In this document: one piece after another, positions 21,146 through 32,074 of the stretch
Position numbering within the stretch: the stretch's first letter is position 1
How the letters are laid out: each line of letters begins with the position of its first letter
Origin: Pseudomonas sp. 2FG
Lineage (GTDB): Bacteria > Pseudomonadota > Gammaproteobacteria > Pseudomonadales > Pseudomonadaceae
Assembly (NCBI RefSeq): GCF_005502935.1
Contig: NZ_SCMP01000003.1
Location: 1-64,000 of the forward strand
Reading direction: 5' to 3'
DNA length: 64,000 nt
Position numbers and translations under genes: made by a program
Notes under the pieces: model-generated
Told to the model about the DNA's origin: nothing
Seen by the model: the letters and a program-made list of their open reading frames with translations, nothing else
Databases searched by the model: none

Positions 21146-22357
21146 ATGCAGGTCAGCAAATCGAACAAGCTCGCCAACGTCTGCTATGACATTCGCGGGC
21201 CGGTGCTCAAGCACGCCAAACGCCTGGAAGAGGAAGGTCATCGCATCCTCAAGCTGAACATCGGCAACCCGGCGCCGTTTGGCTTCGAAGCCCCGGAGGA
21301 AATCCTCCAGGACGTGATCCGCAACCTGCCGACCGCCCAAGGTTACAGCGACTCCAAGGGTCTGTTCAGCGCCCGCAAGGCGGTGATGCAGTACTACCAG
21401 CAAAAGCAGGTGGAAGGCGTCGGCATCGAGGATATCTACCTCGGCAACGGCGTGTCCGAGCTGATCGTGATGTCCATGCAGGCCCTGCTCAACAACGGCG
21501 ACGAGGTGTTGATCCCGGCCCCGGACTACCCGCTGTGGACCGCCGCAGTCAGCCTGGCCGGCGGCAATCCGGTGCATTACCTGTGCGACGAGCAAGCCAA
21601 CTGGTGGCCGGATCTGGACGACATCAAGGCCAAGATCACGCCGAACACCAAGGCGCTGGTGATCATCAACCCGAACAACCCGACCGGCGCCGTGTACTCC
21701 AAGGAAGTGCTGGAGGGCATGGTCGAACTGGCGCGCCAGCACAATTTGGTGCTGTTCTCCGATGAGATCTACGACAAGATTCTCTACGACGAGGCCGTGC
21801 ACATCTGCACCGCCTCCTTGGCGCCGGACGTGCTGTGCCTGACCTTTAACGGGCTGTCGAAGTCCTATCGGGTGGCCGGTTTCCGCTCCGGCTGGGTCGC
21901 CATCTCCGGGCCGAAGCATAAGGCGCAGAGCTACATCGAAGGCATCGATATCCTCGCCAACATGCGCCTGTGCGCCAACGTGCCGAGCCAGCATGCGATC
22001 CAGACCGCCCTCGGCGGCTACCAGAGCATCAACGACCTGGTATTGCCACAAGGCCGCCTGCTCGAGCAGCGCAACCGCACCTGGGAGCTGCTCAACAACA
22101 TCCCCGGCGTCAGTTGCGTCAAGCCGATGGGCGCGCTCTATGCGTTCCCGAAAATCGACCCGAAGGTCTGCCCGATCCACAACGACGAGAAGTTCGTCCT
22201 CGACCTGCTGCTGTCGGAGAAACTCCTGGTCGTGCAAGGCACCGCCTTCAATTGGCCGTGGCCGGATCACTTCCGCGTGGTCACCCTGCCGCGCCTGGAC
22301 GACCTGGATCAGGCGATTGGGCGAATCGGCAACTTCCTCAAGACCTACAGCCAATAA
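21146..22357 (+). CDS. alaA: Glutamate-pyruvate aminotransferase AlaA-type (PLP class I)
   Basis: This 403-residue class I aminotransferase begins MQVSKSNKLANVCYDIRGP, typical of AlaA. It has INPNNPTGAVYS, the PLP-binding SDEIYDKILYD and the Schiff-base Lys in NGLSKSYRVAGFRSGW, with the C-terminal Arg region PDHFRVVTLPR. AlaA makes alanine from pyruvate and glutamate. A small conserved gene follows 33 bp downstream, probably in the same transcript. Confidence 0.92.
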   Translation: MQVSKSNKLANVCYDIRGPVLKHAKRLEEEGHRILKLNIGNPAPFGFEAPEEILQDVIRNLPTAQGYSDSKGLFSARKAVMQYYQQKQVEGVGIEDIYLGNGVSELIVMSMQALLNNGDEVLIPAPDYPLWTAAVSLAGGNPVHYLCDEQANWWPDLDDIKAKITPNTKALVIINPNNPTGAVYSKEVLEGMVELARQHNLVLFSDEIYDKILYDEAVHICTASLAPDVLCLTFNGLSKSYRVAGFRSGWVAISGPKHKAQSYIEGIDILANMRLCANVPSQHAIQTALGGYQSINDLVLPQGRLLEQRNRTWELLNNIPGVSCVKPMGALYAFPKIDPKVCPIHNDEKFVLDLLLSEKLLVVQGTAFNWPWPDHFRVVTLPRLDDLDQAIGRIGNFLKTYSQ

Positions 22358-22390
22358 GCAACTGCGCGCCATGAGCCAGGCCAAACACTG

Positions 22391-22843
22391 ATGGATCTGC
22401 AGATCGACGATTTTTATAAAGATGCCGCCGCCGGTTTGCTGCTGCTCTACCAAACCTTCCCGCGCAGAGTCGGCCTGTATGTCGAGGATCTGATCGGCCG
22501 CGAAGAGCCCGACGAGTTCGGCCTGCCGAGCAAACGGCATCAGAGCTGCTTTGGCGCCCTACTCTGGTTGGCGGATGAAGGCTATCTGCGCTACGACTCG
22601 ACCATCCAGCAAGACGCGCTGGATCAGGCCGTGCTCAGCGAAAAGGGCTTCCTGCGCCTGTCGCGCGGCACCCCTCAGGCCCTGCGCGAAGGCGAAAGCC
22701 TGCCACCCAGCGTGCGTCGAGTACACTCAACCCTCGCTCACCAGCTACGCGAAGCGCTGGCCAGCCAGCACAGTGAACGCGTCGCGCGCCTGACCCGCCT
22801 GCTGTTCGCCAGCAACCTGATGGGCGCAAGCGACACAGTTTGA
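22391..22843 (+). CDS. Conserved hypothetical protein downstream of alaA
   Basis: This 150-residue soluble protein begins MDLQIDDFYKDAAAGLLLLYQTFPRR. I recognise no enzyme motif. The sequence DEFGLPSKRHQSCFGALLWLADEGYLRYDS looks like a winged-helix segment, and the C-terminal third is basic and helical. The same gene sits between alaA and htpX in P. aeruginosa (PA2829), as I recall. It probably shares the alaA transcript. Function unknown. Confidence 0.8.
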   Translation: MDLQIDDFYKDAAAGLLLLYQTFPRRVGLYVEDLIGREEPDEFGLPSKRHQSCFGALLWLADEGYLRYDSTIQQDALDQAVLSEKGFLRLSRGTPQALREGESLPPSVRRVHSTLAHQLREALASQHSERVARLTRLLFASNLMGASDTV

Positions 22844-22933
22844 AATAGTCCCTCGGTTGAATAGCGAGGGGGCGCGCCCTTATATAGCCCGCATTAGTCA
22901 TACGTCTTTTGCCGTGAGGAGAAGCTTCACACC

Positions 22934-23806
22934 ATGATGCGCATTCTGTTGTTCCTGGCCACCAACCTGGCGGTGCTGTTGATTGCCAGTATCACCCTCA
23001 AGCTGCTCGGGGTAGACCGCTTTACCGGCCAGAATTACGGCAGCCTGCTGGTTTTCTGCGCCGTGTTCGGTTTCGCCGGCTCGCTGATCTCGCTGTTCAT
23101 CTCCAAGTGGATGGCGAAGATGAGCACCGGCACCCAGATCATCAGCCAGCCGCGCACCCGCCACGAACAGTGGCTGCTGCAAACCGTCGAGGAACTGTCC
23201 CGCGCAGCCGGGATCAAGATGCCCGAGGTCGGTATCTTCCCCGCTTACGAGTCCAATGCCTTCGCCACCGGCTGGAACAAGAACGACGCCCTGGTAGCGG
23301 TCAGCCAGGGCCTGCTGGAACGCTTCTCGCCGGATGAAGTGAAAGCCGTACTGGCCCATGAAATCGGCCACGTGGCCAACGGCGACATGGTCACCCTGGC
23401 ACTGATCCAAGGCGTGGTGAACACCTTCGTGATGTTCTTCGCGCGGATCTTCGGCAACTTCGTCGACAAGGTCATTCTCAAGAACGAGGAAGGCAACGGC
23501 ATCGGCTTCTACGTCGCGACCTTCTTCGCCGAAATGGTCCTGGGCATCCTCGCCAGCATCATCGTCATGTGGTTCTCGCGCAAACGCGAGTTCCGCGCCG
23601 ACGAAGCCGGCGCCCGCCTGGCCGGCACCAGCGCGATGATCGGCGCCCTGCAACGCCTGCGCTCCGAACAGGGCGTTCCGGTGCACATGCCGGAAACCCT
23701 GACCGCCTTCGGCATCAACGGCGGCATCAAACACGGTCTGAAAAGCCTGTTTATGAGCCACCCACCGCTGGAACAGCGTATCGAAGCACTGCGTCAGCGC
23801 GGCTAA
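22934..23806 (+). CDS. htpX: Membrane zinc metalloprotease HtpX
   Basis: This 290-residue protein has two N-terminal membrane segments ([18 protein letters not shown] and [20 protein letters not shown]), the zinc site [11 protein letters not shown] with the third ligand Glu in [13 protein letters not shown], and two further membrane segments between them. HtpX degrades misfolded membrane proteins, with the active site facing the cytoplasm, and belongs to the envelope stress response. The C-terminus [17 protein letters not shown] is typical. It has its own terminator. Confidence 0.95.
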   Translation: MMRILLFLATNLAVLLIASITLKLLGVDRFTGQNYGSLLVFCAVFGFAGSLISLFISKWMAKMSTGTQIISQPRTRHEQWLLQTVEELSRAAGIKMPEVGIFPAYESNAFATGWNKNDALVAVSQGLLERFSPDEVKAVLAHEIGHVANGDMVTLALIQGVVNTFVMFFARIFGNFVDKVILKNEEGNGIGFYVATFFAEMVLGILASIIVMWFSRKREFRADEAGARLAGTSAMIGALQRLRSEQGVPVHMPETLTAFGINGGIKHGLKSLFMSHPPLEQRIEALRQRG

Positions 23807-23824
23807 TCGGCTTCGAGCCAAGAC

Positions 23825-23848
23825 AGGGCGGCGTGAGCCGCCCTTTTT
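23825..23848 (+). terminator. Terminator of htpX
   Basis: AGGGCGGC and GCCGCCCT flank a 4-bp loop, followed by TTTT. It lies 19 bp past the htpX stop and also faces the end of tpm. Confidence 0.85.
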
Positions 23849-23863
23849 ATTGCCTTAGATAAA

Positions 23864-24523
23864 CTAACGTCGAACCATGCGATAAACCCGCTCATCCAGC
23901 CGATCCAGCCCACGCTGAAGAAACTTCCAGTTCTGCGCCGGTAACACATCCCGCGCCTCGAGGGACTGCAACTGCCAGCCCGCCGCTAGCAGCCGCTGCA
24001 CCTCTTCATCGGCAACCGCAAAGGGCGGCCCCTCCATCAGCACCTGGTCATAGTCGAGGGTAATCAATAGACCCTCGCAGCCGTGCGGCAGGATACTCGC
24101 CAGATGCGTCGCATAACGCTCACGCATCTCCAGCGGCAAGGCAATCAACGCAGCTCGATCATAGAGCGCCACGCAATCGGCCACATCCTCAGCCGTCAGG
24201 GCGAAAAAGTCACCACACCAGAGCTGCACGGCCCCAGCCTGATACACCTTGAAGGCACCCCGCTGGCCGATCTGTGGCTGCAGCTGTTGCTCGCTGAAGA
24301 AGTCCTCAACCGCCCTCTCCGCCAATTCGATACCCACTACCTGCAAGCCTTGCGCTGCCAACCAGGCCAAGTCGAGGCTCTTGCCGCACAAGGGCACCAG
24401 CACTCGCGCGCCCTGAGGAATATTCAATGCGGGCCAATGCTGCTGCAGGTAGGGATTAATCTCGGTCAAATGAAAACCAATCTGGTTGCGTGACCAACGC
24501 TTCTGCCAAAACTCTTCGTCCAC
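23864..24523 (-). CDS. tpm: Thiopurine S-methyltransferase
   Basis: This 219-residue SAM-dependent methyltransferase begins with [19 protein letters not shown], the usual start of bacterial TPMT. It has the SAM motif [16 protein letters not shown] and [14 protein letters not shown]. In Pseudomonas the enzyme also methylates selenite and tellurite compounds, giving metalloid resistance. The start codon is GTG at 24523 with GAGGG just upstream. It is divergent from the dioxygenase gene. Confidence 0.92.
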   Translation of the reverse strand: MDEEFWQKRWSRNQIGFHLTEINPYLQQHWPALNIPQGARVLVPLCGKSLDLAWLAAQGLQVVGIELAERAVEDFFSEQQLQPQIGQRGAFKVYQAGAVQLWCGDFFALTAEDVADCVALYDRAALIALPLEMRERYATHLASILPHGCEGLLITLDYDQVLMEGPPFAVADEEVQRLLAAGWQLQSLEARDVLPAQNWKFLQRGLDRLDERVYRMVRR

Positions 24524-24621
24524 TACACCCTCACAAATTCGATCAAATAGTCCAAAATTTTATACTGGATATCGATATATCCAAGCTTGAAGATGCTGGC
24601 ATCCTACTTGAGGAACCGCTC

Positions 24622-25389
24622 ATGTTACCCAGCCTATTCATTTCCCACGGCTCACCCATGCTCGCCCTCGAGCCTGGCGCCAGCGGCCCGGCGTTGTCCC
24701 GGCTGGCTGCCGAACTGGCCAAACCGCGCGCCATCCTGGTGGTTTCCGCGCACTGGGAAAGCAGCGAACTGTTGGTCAACAGCAATCCTAAACCGGACAC
24801 CTGGCATGACTTCTATGGCTTTCCAGCCGAGCTGTATGCGGTCCAATACCCCGCGCCAGGCGATCCCGAGCTGGCTAGCGAAGCGCTGAACCTGCTCACT
24901 GCCGCCGAACTCCCGGCACGCCTGGATCCCGAACGCACGCGCGATCACGGTGCGTGGGTGCCGCTGTCATTGATGTACCCGCAGGCAGACATCCCCGTGA
25001 CCCAGGTTTCCATTCCGACTCGCCTTGGCCCCGCCTTTCAGACCCGAGTCGGCCGCGCCCTGGCCTGCTTGCGCGAACAAGGCGTACTGCTGATTGGCTC
25101 CGGCAGCATCACCCACAACCTCGGCGAACTGAACTGGCGCGCCGGGCCCGAGGTGATTGAACCCTGGGCCGAGGAGTTCCGCGACTGGGTCGCAGCCAAA
25201 CTCGCCAGCGACGATCAGGACGCCCTGCACGACTACCGCCGCCAAGCCCCCTCAGCCGCCCGTAACCACCCGAGCGACGAACACCTGCTGCCACTCTTCT
25301 TCGCCCGCGGCGCAGGCAAGGTCTTCAGCCTGGTGCACCAGGGCTTCACCCTGGGTGCGCTGGGCATGGATATCTATCGCTTCGACTAA
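24622..25389 (+). CDS. DODA-type extradiol aromatic ring-opening dioxygenase (YgiD-like)
   Basis: This 255-residue protein has the LigB/DODA fold signatures: SLFISHGSPMLAL with the first metal His, ILVVSAHWES, DHGAWVPLSLMYP and IGSGSITHNL, plus NHPSDEHLLPLFFA near the end. These histidines bind a single divalent metal. The family includes plant DOPA dioxygenase and E. coli YgiD. The true substrate in bacteria is unclear. I chose the ATG at 24622, which has TTGAGGA upstream; the longer frame from 24490 has no matching N-terminus. Confidence 0.88.
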   Translation: MLPSLFISHGSPMLALEPGASGPALSRLAAELAKPRAILVVSAHWESSELLVNSNPKPDTWHDFYGFPAELYAVQYPAPGDPELASEALNLLTAAELPARLDPERTRDHGAWVPLSLMYPQADIPVTQVSIPTRLGPAFQTRVGRALACLREQGVLLIGSGSITHNLGELNWRAGPEVIEPWAEEFRDWVAAKLASDDQDALHDYRRQAPSAARNHPSDEHLLPLFFARGAGKVFSLVHQGFTLGALGMDIYRFD

Positions 25390-25397
25390 GGCTTTTC

Positions 25398-25430
25398 TGG
25401 GTCCCCGCCTTCGCGGGGATGACGGGGCTC
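25398..25430. repeat. Short GC-rich intergenic repeat-like palindrome
   Basis: The motif TCCCCGCCTTCGCGGGGATGAC contains the inverted pair TCCCCGC/GCGGGGA. This form is common as a dispersed intergenic element in Gammaproteobacteria. Only one copy was noticed here, so the repeat status rests on memory. Confidence 0.35.
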
Positions 25431-25461
25431 ACGCCGAGCGTGGGAACTATCCGTCAGGCAT

Positions 25462-25494
25462 AAAAAAGCCCCGCACTAGTAGGCGGGGCTTTTT
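25462..25494. terminator. Bidirectional terminator between the dioxygenase gene and deaD
   Basis: AAAAAAGCCCCGC pairs with GCGGGGC followed by TTTTT. It has A and T runs on both sides and lies between two convergent genes. Confidence 0.85.
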
Positions 25495-25516
25495 CTATTC
25501 GGCTAATCGGCGCAGA

Positions 25517-27190
25517 TCAATCTTCGCGATAGCGACGCAGCTTCAACTGCTTACCGGCCACGCGAGTGTCCTTGAGCTTGGTCAGCAGACGCTCCAGACC
25601 ATCTTCCGGCAGCTCAACCAGGCTGAAGCTGTCACGCACCTGAATACGACCGATCGCCTCGCGAGCCAGACCGCCTTCGTTGAGGATGGCGCCGAGCAGA
25701 TTCTTCGCGGCGATACCGTCACGAGCGCCCAGCGCGGTACGGCAACGCGCACGGCCATCGGCCAGCGGCATCGGCGCGCGACGCTCACGCACATCACCAC
25801 GCTCGGAACGCTCACCGCTACGCTCGCTACGTTCACGCGGTGCACTGTTCGGCACCAGCGGCTGCTCACGCTCGACTTCAGCCAGGGTCAGCGCCTGGCC
25901 GTTGGTGGCTTTGCGCAGCAAGGCTGCGGCCAGGGCACGCGGGCTGCAACCGATATCGGCGGTCAAACGATCCAGCAGATCGCCATGGGTCGTTTCGGCA
26001 TCAGCCACCAGCGGCGCCAGGCTGCTGGTCAGCTTCTTGATGCGTGCCGTTAGCACAGCCGCAGCATCCGGCAGGCGCACTTCGGCGACTTTCTGCCCAG
26101 TCACACGCTCGATCACCTGCAGCATGCGACGCTCACGCGGCGTTACCAGCAGCAAGGCGCGACCGGTACGACCGGCACGACCGGTACGCCCGATACGGTG
26201 CACATAGGATTCCGGATCGTAGGGCATATCCACGTTCATCACGTGAGTGATGCGCGGTACGTCAAGGCCACGGGCCGCGACGTCGGTAGCGACGACTATG
26301 TCCAGACGACCATCTTTCAGCGACTCGATCACACGCTCACGCTGGTTCTGCGCGATGTCACCGTTCAGGGCCGCAGCCTTGTAGCCTTTGGCTTCCAGCG
26401 CGGCGGCCAGATCCAAGGTGGCTTGTTTGGTGCGAACGAAGGCGATCAGCGCATCGAACTCTTCCACTTCCAGCAGGCGCAGCACCGCAGAATGCTTCTG
26501 GTCGGCGTGCACCAGCAGGTGGGCCTGCTCGATGGCAGTCACGGTCTGGGTCTTGGTTTCGATCTTGACGTGCTTCGGGTTGCGCAGGTGCTTCTCGGCG
26601 ATAGCGCGGATCGAATGCGGCAAGGTTGCGGAAAACAGTACGCTCTGACGGGTTTCCGGCATGGCCTTGAAGATCACTTCGAGGTCATCCATGAAGCCCA
26701 GCTTGAGCATTTCGTCCGCTTCGTCGAGCACCAGATGCTGAATGGTGGACAGCACCTTCTCGTCGCGACGCAGGTGGTCGACCAGACGACCCGGAGTGGC
26801 GACCACGACCTGGGCGCCATTGCGGATGGCTTTCAGCTGCGGACCCATGGGGGCGCCGCCATACACGGCGATGACGTTCAGGCCCGGCATTTGTTTGGCG
26901 TAGGTTTCGAACGCGGTGGCCACTTGCAGGGCCAGCTCGCGGGTTGGTGCCAGAATCAGCGCCTGCGGCTCTTTCTTGGCCGGGTCGATGCGGCTGAGGA
27001 TCGGCAGGGCGAAGGCCGCGGTTTTACCGGTACCGGTCTGCGCCTGGCCGATCATGTCGTGGCCAGCGAGGATCACCGGGATGGACTGCAACTGGATCGC
27101 CGACGGCTCTTCGTAGCCAGTCGCAATCACAGCGGCAAGAATATTCGGGTGAAGTTCGAGTGCGGCGAAGCCGCCGAGTACTTGGGTCAT
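25517..27190 (-). CDS. deaD: DEAD-box ATP-dependent RNA helicase DeaD/CsdA
   Basis: This 557-residue helicase has Q motif GYEEPSAIQ, Walker A AQTGTGKTAAF, the DEAD box LVLDEADEMLKLGF, SAT and the HRIGRTGRAGRTG motif VI. A basic Arg-rich linker is followed by the DbpA/CsdA RNA-binding domain (KNLLGAILNEGGLAREAIG, then IQVRDSFSLVELPE). It unwinds structured RNA during ribosome assembly and cold adaptation. The ATG at 27190 (MTQVLGGFAALELHP) is the natural start. The 387-bp upstream gap to the next gene fits a long structured leader, as is usual for deaD. Confidence 0.93.
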   Translation of the reverse strand: MTQVLGGFAALELHPNILAAVIATGYEEPSAIQLQSIPVILAGHDMIGQAQTGTGKTAAFALPILSRIDPAKKEPQALILAPTRELALQVATAFETYAKQMPGLNVIAVYGGAPMGPQLKAIRNGAQVVVATPGRLVDHLRRDEKVLSTIQHLVLDEADEMLKLGFMDDLEVIFKAMPETRQSVLFSATLPHSIRAIAEKHLRNPKHVKIETKTQTVTAIEQAHLLVHADQKHSAVLRLLEVEEFDALIAFVRTKQATLDLAAALEAKGYKAAALNGDIAQNQRERVIESLKDGRLDIVVATDVAARGLDVPRITHVMNVDMPYDPESYVHRIGRTGRAGRTGRALLLVTPRERRMLQVIERVTGQKVAEVRLPDAAAVLTARIKKLTSSLAPLVADAETTHGDLLDRLTADIGCSPRALAAALLRKATNGQALTLAEVEREQPLVPNSAPRERSERSGERSERGDVRERRAPMPLADGRARCRTALGARDGIAAKNLLGAILNEGGLAREAIGRIQVRDSFSLVELPEDGLERLLTKLKDTRVAGKQLKLRRYRED

Positions 27191-27577
27191 GGGTCTGCCT
27201 CTAGTGCATCCGCAAAGACCCATGTTCCAAAGCTGCGCATGCCGTGTAAGACCCGAAAGTCACCCTGGCAGCCCTGTCGGCGGGGATTTGCGAAAACGTA
27301 TTAATGAATGAATCGTCAAGGACGCCCGCTGAGCGGACATGCAGCCGAAGCTGACTTCGGAGGGATTGCATTACCTGAACGCGGCCAGTCAAATGGCCGG
27401 CGCGCACTATACCGGAAAAACCTGACCGCTGTGCGGGTTTTTCCCATAAAAAAGCCAGGCTCCGCCAGTCGGTCGCCAAGCTAGATGGCCGATGATCGGA
27501 TCGGCGAATACTTTGGACAAGCCAAACCGGGGCGGCTATACCCCTCGGGTCGCCCCTCCCGTACAAGGATTCCTGCC
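27191..27577. other. Long intergenic region upstream of deaD
   Basis: This 387-bp gap separates divergent deaD and a crotonase gene. It contains a hairpin near 27417-27446 (AAAAACC to GGTTTTT around CTGACCGCTGTGC). No ORF with family features is present. Long 5' leaders are common for deaD-like genes, so a structured leader on the minus strand is plausible but not shown. Confidence 0.4.
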
Positions 27578-28369
27578 ATGACTCAAAGCTCCAGCGGCCG
27601 TGTCAGCCGTGAAAAACGCGGTCACATCATGCTGATTGGCCTGGATCGCACGGCTAAACGCAACGCCTTCGATCTGGACCTCCTCGATGACCTGACCCTG
27701 GCCTATGGCGAGTTCGAGCGTGACCACGACGCCCGAGTGGCCCTGGTATTTGCACACGGCGAGCATTTCACCGCGGGGCTGGATCTGGCCAATGTCGCGG
27801 CAACCTTCGTCAGCGGCTGGGCAATCCCGCAAGGCGGCTTTGACCCCTGGGGCGTGTTCGGCGGCCCGCGGGTGAGTAAACCGGTGATAGTCGCCGTGCA
27901 GGGCTATTGCTACACCATCGGCATCGAACTGATGCTGGCCTCGGACATCAACCTGTGCGCCAGCAATACCCGCTTTGCGCAGATGGAAGTGCAGCGCGGG
28001 ATCTTCCCCTTCGGTGGCGCCACCTTACGCATGCACCAGGTGGCGGGCTGGGGCAACGCGATGCGCTGGTTGCTGACCGGCGACGAATTCGATGCCCACG
28101 AAGCCCACCGCCTCGGCTTGGTGCAAGAAGTACTCGCCAGTGAAGAGTTGATGCCCCGCGCCCTGCAACTCGCCGAACGCATTGCCGCTCAGGCGCCGCT
28201 GGGCGTACAGGCGACCCTGGCCTCGGCCCGCCAGGCCGTGCGTGAGGGTGAAGAAGCTGCCGCTCGTGACTTAGCCGCTAATGCCGCCAGGCTGATGGCC
28301 ACCGAAGATGCCCAAGAAGGCCTGCACGCCATGCAAGAGAGCCGCCCCGGTCACTTCAAAGGGCGTTAA
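27578..28369 (+). CDS. Crotonase / enoyl-CoA hydratase family protein
   Basis: This 263-residue crotonase has the oxyanion-hole motif VFAHGEHFTAGLDL and the second motif VQGYCYTIGIELMLASDINLCA. The second catalytic Glu position is QMEVQRGIFPFGG. The ATG at 27578 has AAGGA 8 bp upstream. It may hydrate or isomerise enoyl-CoA esters; the exact substrate is unknown. It is followed by a long imperfect hairpin. Confidence 0.88.
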   Translation: MTQSSSGRVSREKRGHIMLIGLDRTAKRNAFDLDLLDDLTLAYGEFERDHDARVALVFAHGEHFTAGLDLANVAATFVSGWAIPQGGFDPWGVFGGPRVSKPVIVAVQGYCYTIGIELMLASDINLCASNTRFAQMEVQRGIFPFGGATLRMHQVAGWGNAMRWLLTGDEFDAHEAHRLGLVQEVLASEELMPRALQLAERIAAQAPLGVQATLASARQAVREGEEAAARDLAANAARLMATEDAQEGLHAMQESRPGHFKGR

Positions 28370-28382
28370 TTCGCCGACAGGC

Positions 28383-28457
28383 AGGCTGGGTAGAGCCTCA
28401 GGCGAAACCCAGCGGGAGCAACACGAAAGCTGGGTTTCGCTACGCTCTACCCAGCCT
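28383..28457. repeat. Long imperfect inverted repeat between convergent genes
   Basis: AGGCTGGGTAGAGC (28383-28396) pairs with GCTCTACCCAGCCT (28444-28457). Inside it, GGCGAAACCCAGC pairs with GCTGGGTTTCGC. The 75-bp structure resembles widespread Pseudomonas intergenic palindromes carrying GGGTAGAGC/GCTCTACCC and may terminate both genes. Its end overlaps the stop codon of the next gene. Confidence 0.6.
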
Positions 28458-29229
28458 AGGTCGCTGGGCGCAGGCAGTCGATCAGCGGCAGCAACGAATA
28501 ACCCAGACGCGGCGCCAGCGCCTCGGCTTTTTCTTGCAGCTGCGCCCTGTCCAGCGTCTGCTCCAGATCGGCCGGCACCAGCAGGATCACATTGCCCTCC
28601 TTCACCGGGCACTCCCAATAATGCCGATGGTAGAGGCCTCGCAGCAGTGCGGCGCCGAGTGGCTTACCGTCATTGCTGGCCCATTGATTGATCACCAACC
28701 AGCCCCCCGGATTCAGGCGTTTCTGGCAACTGTCCAGAAAGCGCCAGGCCAGATGGCCAACACCCGGGCCGTGATCGGTATACAGGTCGACGAAGATCAA
28801 ATCGGCAGGCTCGGCGCTCTCCAGCAACTCCAGCGCATCACCAATGCGCACATAGAGACGCGGGTCGTCGTCCAGACCGAGGAACTCCATCGCCAGGCGC
28901 GGCACGTCCGGACGCAGCTCGATGGCTTCGACATCTTCCAGCGGCAAGAATTTGAGGCAGGCCTGAGTCAGCGTGCCGGCGCCCAGACCAAGGAACAGCG
29001 CGCTTTCCGGCGCCTCGTGGCACAGCGCACCGATCAGCATGGCGCGGGTGTAGTCGTACTCCAGCCAGCTCGGGTCGGCAGTGAATACGCAGCTCTGTTC
29101 GATGGCATCACCGAACTCGAGGAAGCGGTATTCGCCGACTTCCATCACCCGGATCACGCCAAACTCGTCGTGCACCTCGGCCAGCAAAAGCTCCTCAGTC
29201 AGCTCATCCCGCGGCGGCAGCCCAGGCAT
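28456..29229 (-). CDS. Spermidine-synthase-like SAM-binding protein
   Basis: This 257-residue protein has a Rossmann SAM fold of the spermidine-synthase type: ALFLGLGAGTLTQACLKFLP, VEAIELRPDVPRLAMEFLG and ADLIFVDLYTD. The substrate-binding region is shorter than in true SpeE, and a genuine speE lies at 61905-62765, so the reaction is unknown. I chose the ATG at 29229, which has GGAGG 8 bp upstream. The longer frame to 29292 is not needed. It is divergent from the DAHP synthase gene. Confidence 0.82.
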   Translation of the reverse strand: MPGLPPRDELTEELLLAEVHDEFGVIRVMEVGEYRFLEFGDAIEQSCVFTADPSWLEYDYTRAMLIGALCHEAPESALFLGLGAGTLTQACLKFLPLEDVEAIELRPDVPRLAMEFLGLDDDPRLYVRIGDALELLESAEPADLIFVDLYTDHGPGVGHLAWRFLDSCQKRLNPGGWLVINQWASNDGKPLGAALLRGLYHRHYWECPVKEGNVILLVPADLEQTLDRAQLQEKAEALAPRLGYSLLPLIDCLRPAT

Positions 29230-29402
29230 CACGCACCCTCCAACCATGACATCCCCGACCAGCATGAATCCGGGAAAGGCGCCGATTGTCATTGAAGAGC
29301 CCGACCTGGGTCACGCGCTAATTCGCCGAGCACTATATAGCCAGCCTATGACCGCCATCGGCTGGCAGCGCCGAGGCGAGCTGTTACCATGCAAGTTCCT
29401 AG

Positions 29403-30773
<1,371 letters not shown>

Positions 30774-30830
30774 TAGGGGCGCACGGCGCACCCTACCTGG
30801 GGGCGCCGTGCGCACTACCGCCATCGCCCA

Positions 30831-32048
30831 TCAGCAAGAAAGAGCCGCCCGCAGCCGCGCTGTCTCTGGTTTCTGACAATTGATCAGCACTTCTTCCAAG
30901 CCCAGCCAGCGCGCCATATCGAGAAGATTGCGCGCCAAGGCCGCCATGCCCTCGTCGTCCAAACCCTGCTCCTCCTCATGCACAGCATGCACCGCCAGGC
31001 GGCCATGGGCGCGCTCGGCACGCAGGTCGACCCGCGCGGCCAGGCGCTCGTCGTGCAGAAACGGCAGCACGTAGTAGCCATACACCCGTTTGTGCTGCGG
31101 GGTGTAGATCTCCAGGCGGTAACGAAAAGCGAACAGCCGCTCGGTACGCGCGCGCTCCCAGATCAGCGAATCGAACGGCGACAGCAACGCAGTGGCGCCG
31201 ACCTTACGCGGGATTTTTAGCGCGCCCAGGCAGTAGGCCGGTTGCCGCCAGCCTTGCACCTGTACCGGCAGCAACTCACCCGCCTCGAGCAACTCGGCCA
31301 GCCGTGCCTGGCTGTCGGCTGCCTCCAGGCGGTAGTAATCGCGCAGATCCTTTTCCGTGGCGACCCCCAGCGCCGCGGCTGAGCGCAGCAACAATTGGCG
31401 TTGCGCCTCCGCCTCATCCAATTCGGGATGTTCCAGCAAGGCGCTCGGCAGCACGCGCTCCGGCAGGTCATAGAGCCGCTCGAAGCCACGGCGCCCGGCC
31501 ACCGTCACTTCACCGGCGGCGAATAACCATTCCAGCGCATGTTTTTCGGCGCTCCAGTCCCACCAGGGCCCGGCCCGCTCCTCGCGCGTCGTCAGCGCAC
31601 TGGCACCGACTGCACCCTGTTCACGAACAGCCTGCAGCACCCGCCGAATCACCGCTTGCTGCTCACGGCCAAAGCGTGCCAGCTGGCCGTAGATACCCTC
31701 CCCTTGGGCCGCGCGGCGCATGCGCCAACGCAACAACGGATAGACCGACAGCGGCAACAGCGAGGCCTCATGCCCCCAGTACTCGAACAAGGTACGCCGC
31801 CGCCCGCTGCCCCAGGCCGCCTGTTCCAACAGTTCTGCGGAGTAATTGCCCAGGCGGGAAAACAGCGGCAGGTAATGCGAACGCACCAAGGCGTTGACCG
31901 AATCGATCTGCAGCACGCCCAGACGCTCGATCATCTGATTGAGCCGCTGCGGCTTGACCGCGGCAGACCTGGCCCGCCCACCGAAGCCCTGGGCACTCAG
32001 GGCCAAACGGCGGGCTTCACTCAAGGAGAGGGAGAGCGTGGCGGACAT
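30831..32048 (-). CDS. YcaQ-like winged-helix DNA glycosylase (HTH_42 family)
   Basis: This 405-residue protein is typical of the YcaQ/AlkX family of interstrand-crosslink glycosylases. It has the QxD catalytic motif in LQIDSVNALVRSHYLPLFSRLG, then LFEYWGHEASLLPL, LLSPFDSLIWERARTERLF and YTPQHKRVYGYYVLPFL. The family unhooks alkylated crosslinked bases. I chose the ATG at 32048 because AGGAG lies 7 bp upstream. Family assignment is good; the substrate is inferred. Confidence 0.85.
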   Translation of the reverse strand: MSATLSLSLSEARRLALSAQGFGGRARSAAVKPQRLNQMIERLGVLQIDSVNALVRSHYLPLFSRLGNYSAELLEQAAWGSGRRRTLFEYWGHEASLLPLSVYPLLRWRMRRAAQGEGIYGQLARFGREQQAVIRRVLQAVREQGAVGASALTTREERAGPWWDWSAEKHALEWLFAAGEVTVAGRRGFERLYDLPERVLPSALLEHPELDEAEAQRQLLLRSAAALGVATEKDLRDYYRLEAADSQARLAELLEAGELLPVQVQGWRQPAYCLGALKIPRKVGATALLSPFDSLIWERARTERLFAFRYRLEIYTPQHKRVYGYYVLPFLHDERLAARVDLRAERAHGRLAVHAVHEEEQGLDDEGMAALARNLLDMARWLGLEEVLINCQKPETARLRAALSC

Positions 32049-32074
32049 CGAGTCGCTCCTGCCAGGTGAGCGGC

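Noticed and set aside
21101-22540. 479-codon minus-strand open frame
   Set aside because: It overlaps the whole alaA gene in antisense and has no recognisable protein features.
22898-23821. 307-codon minus-strand open frame across htpX
   Set aside because: Antisense of htpX with His/Gln-rich content typical of a GC-rich shadow frame.
27191-27577. Riboswitch upstream of deaD
   Set aside because: I found hairpins but no aptamer core that I can match to a known class; recorded only as an intergenic region.
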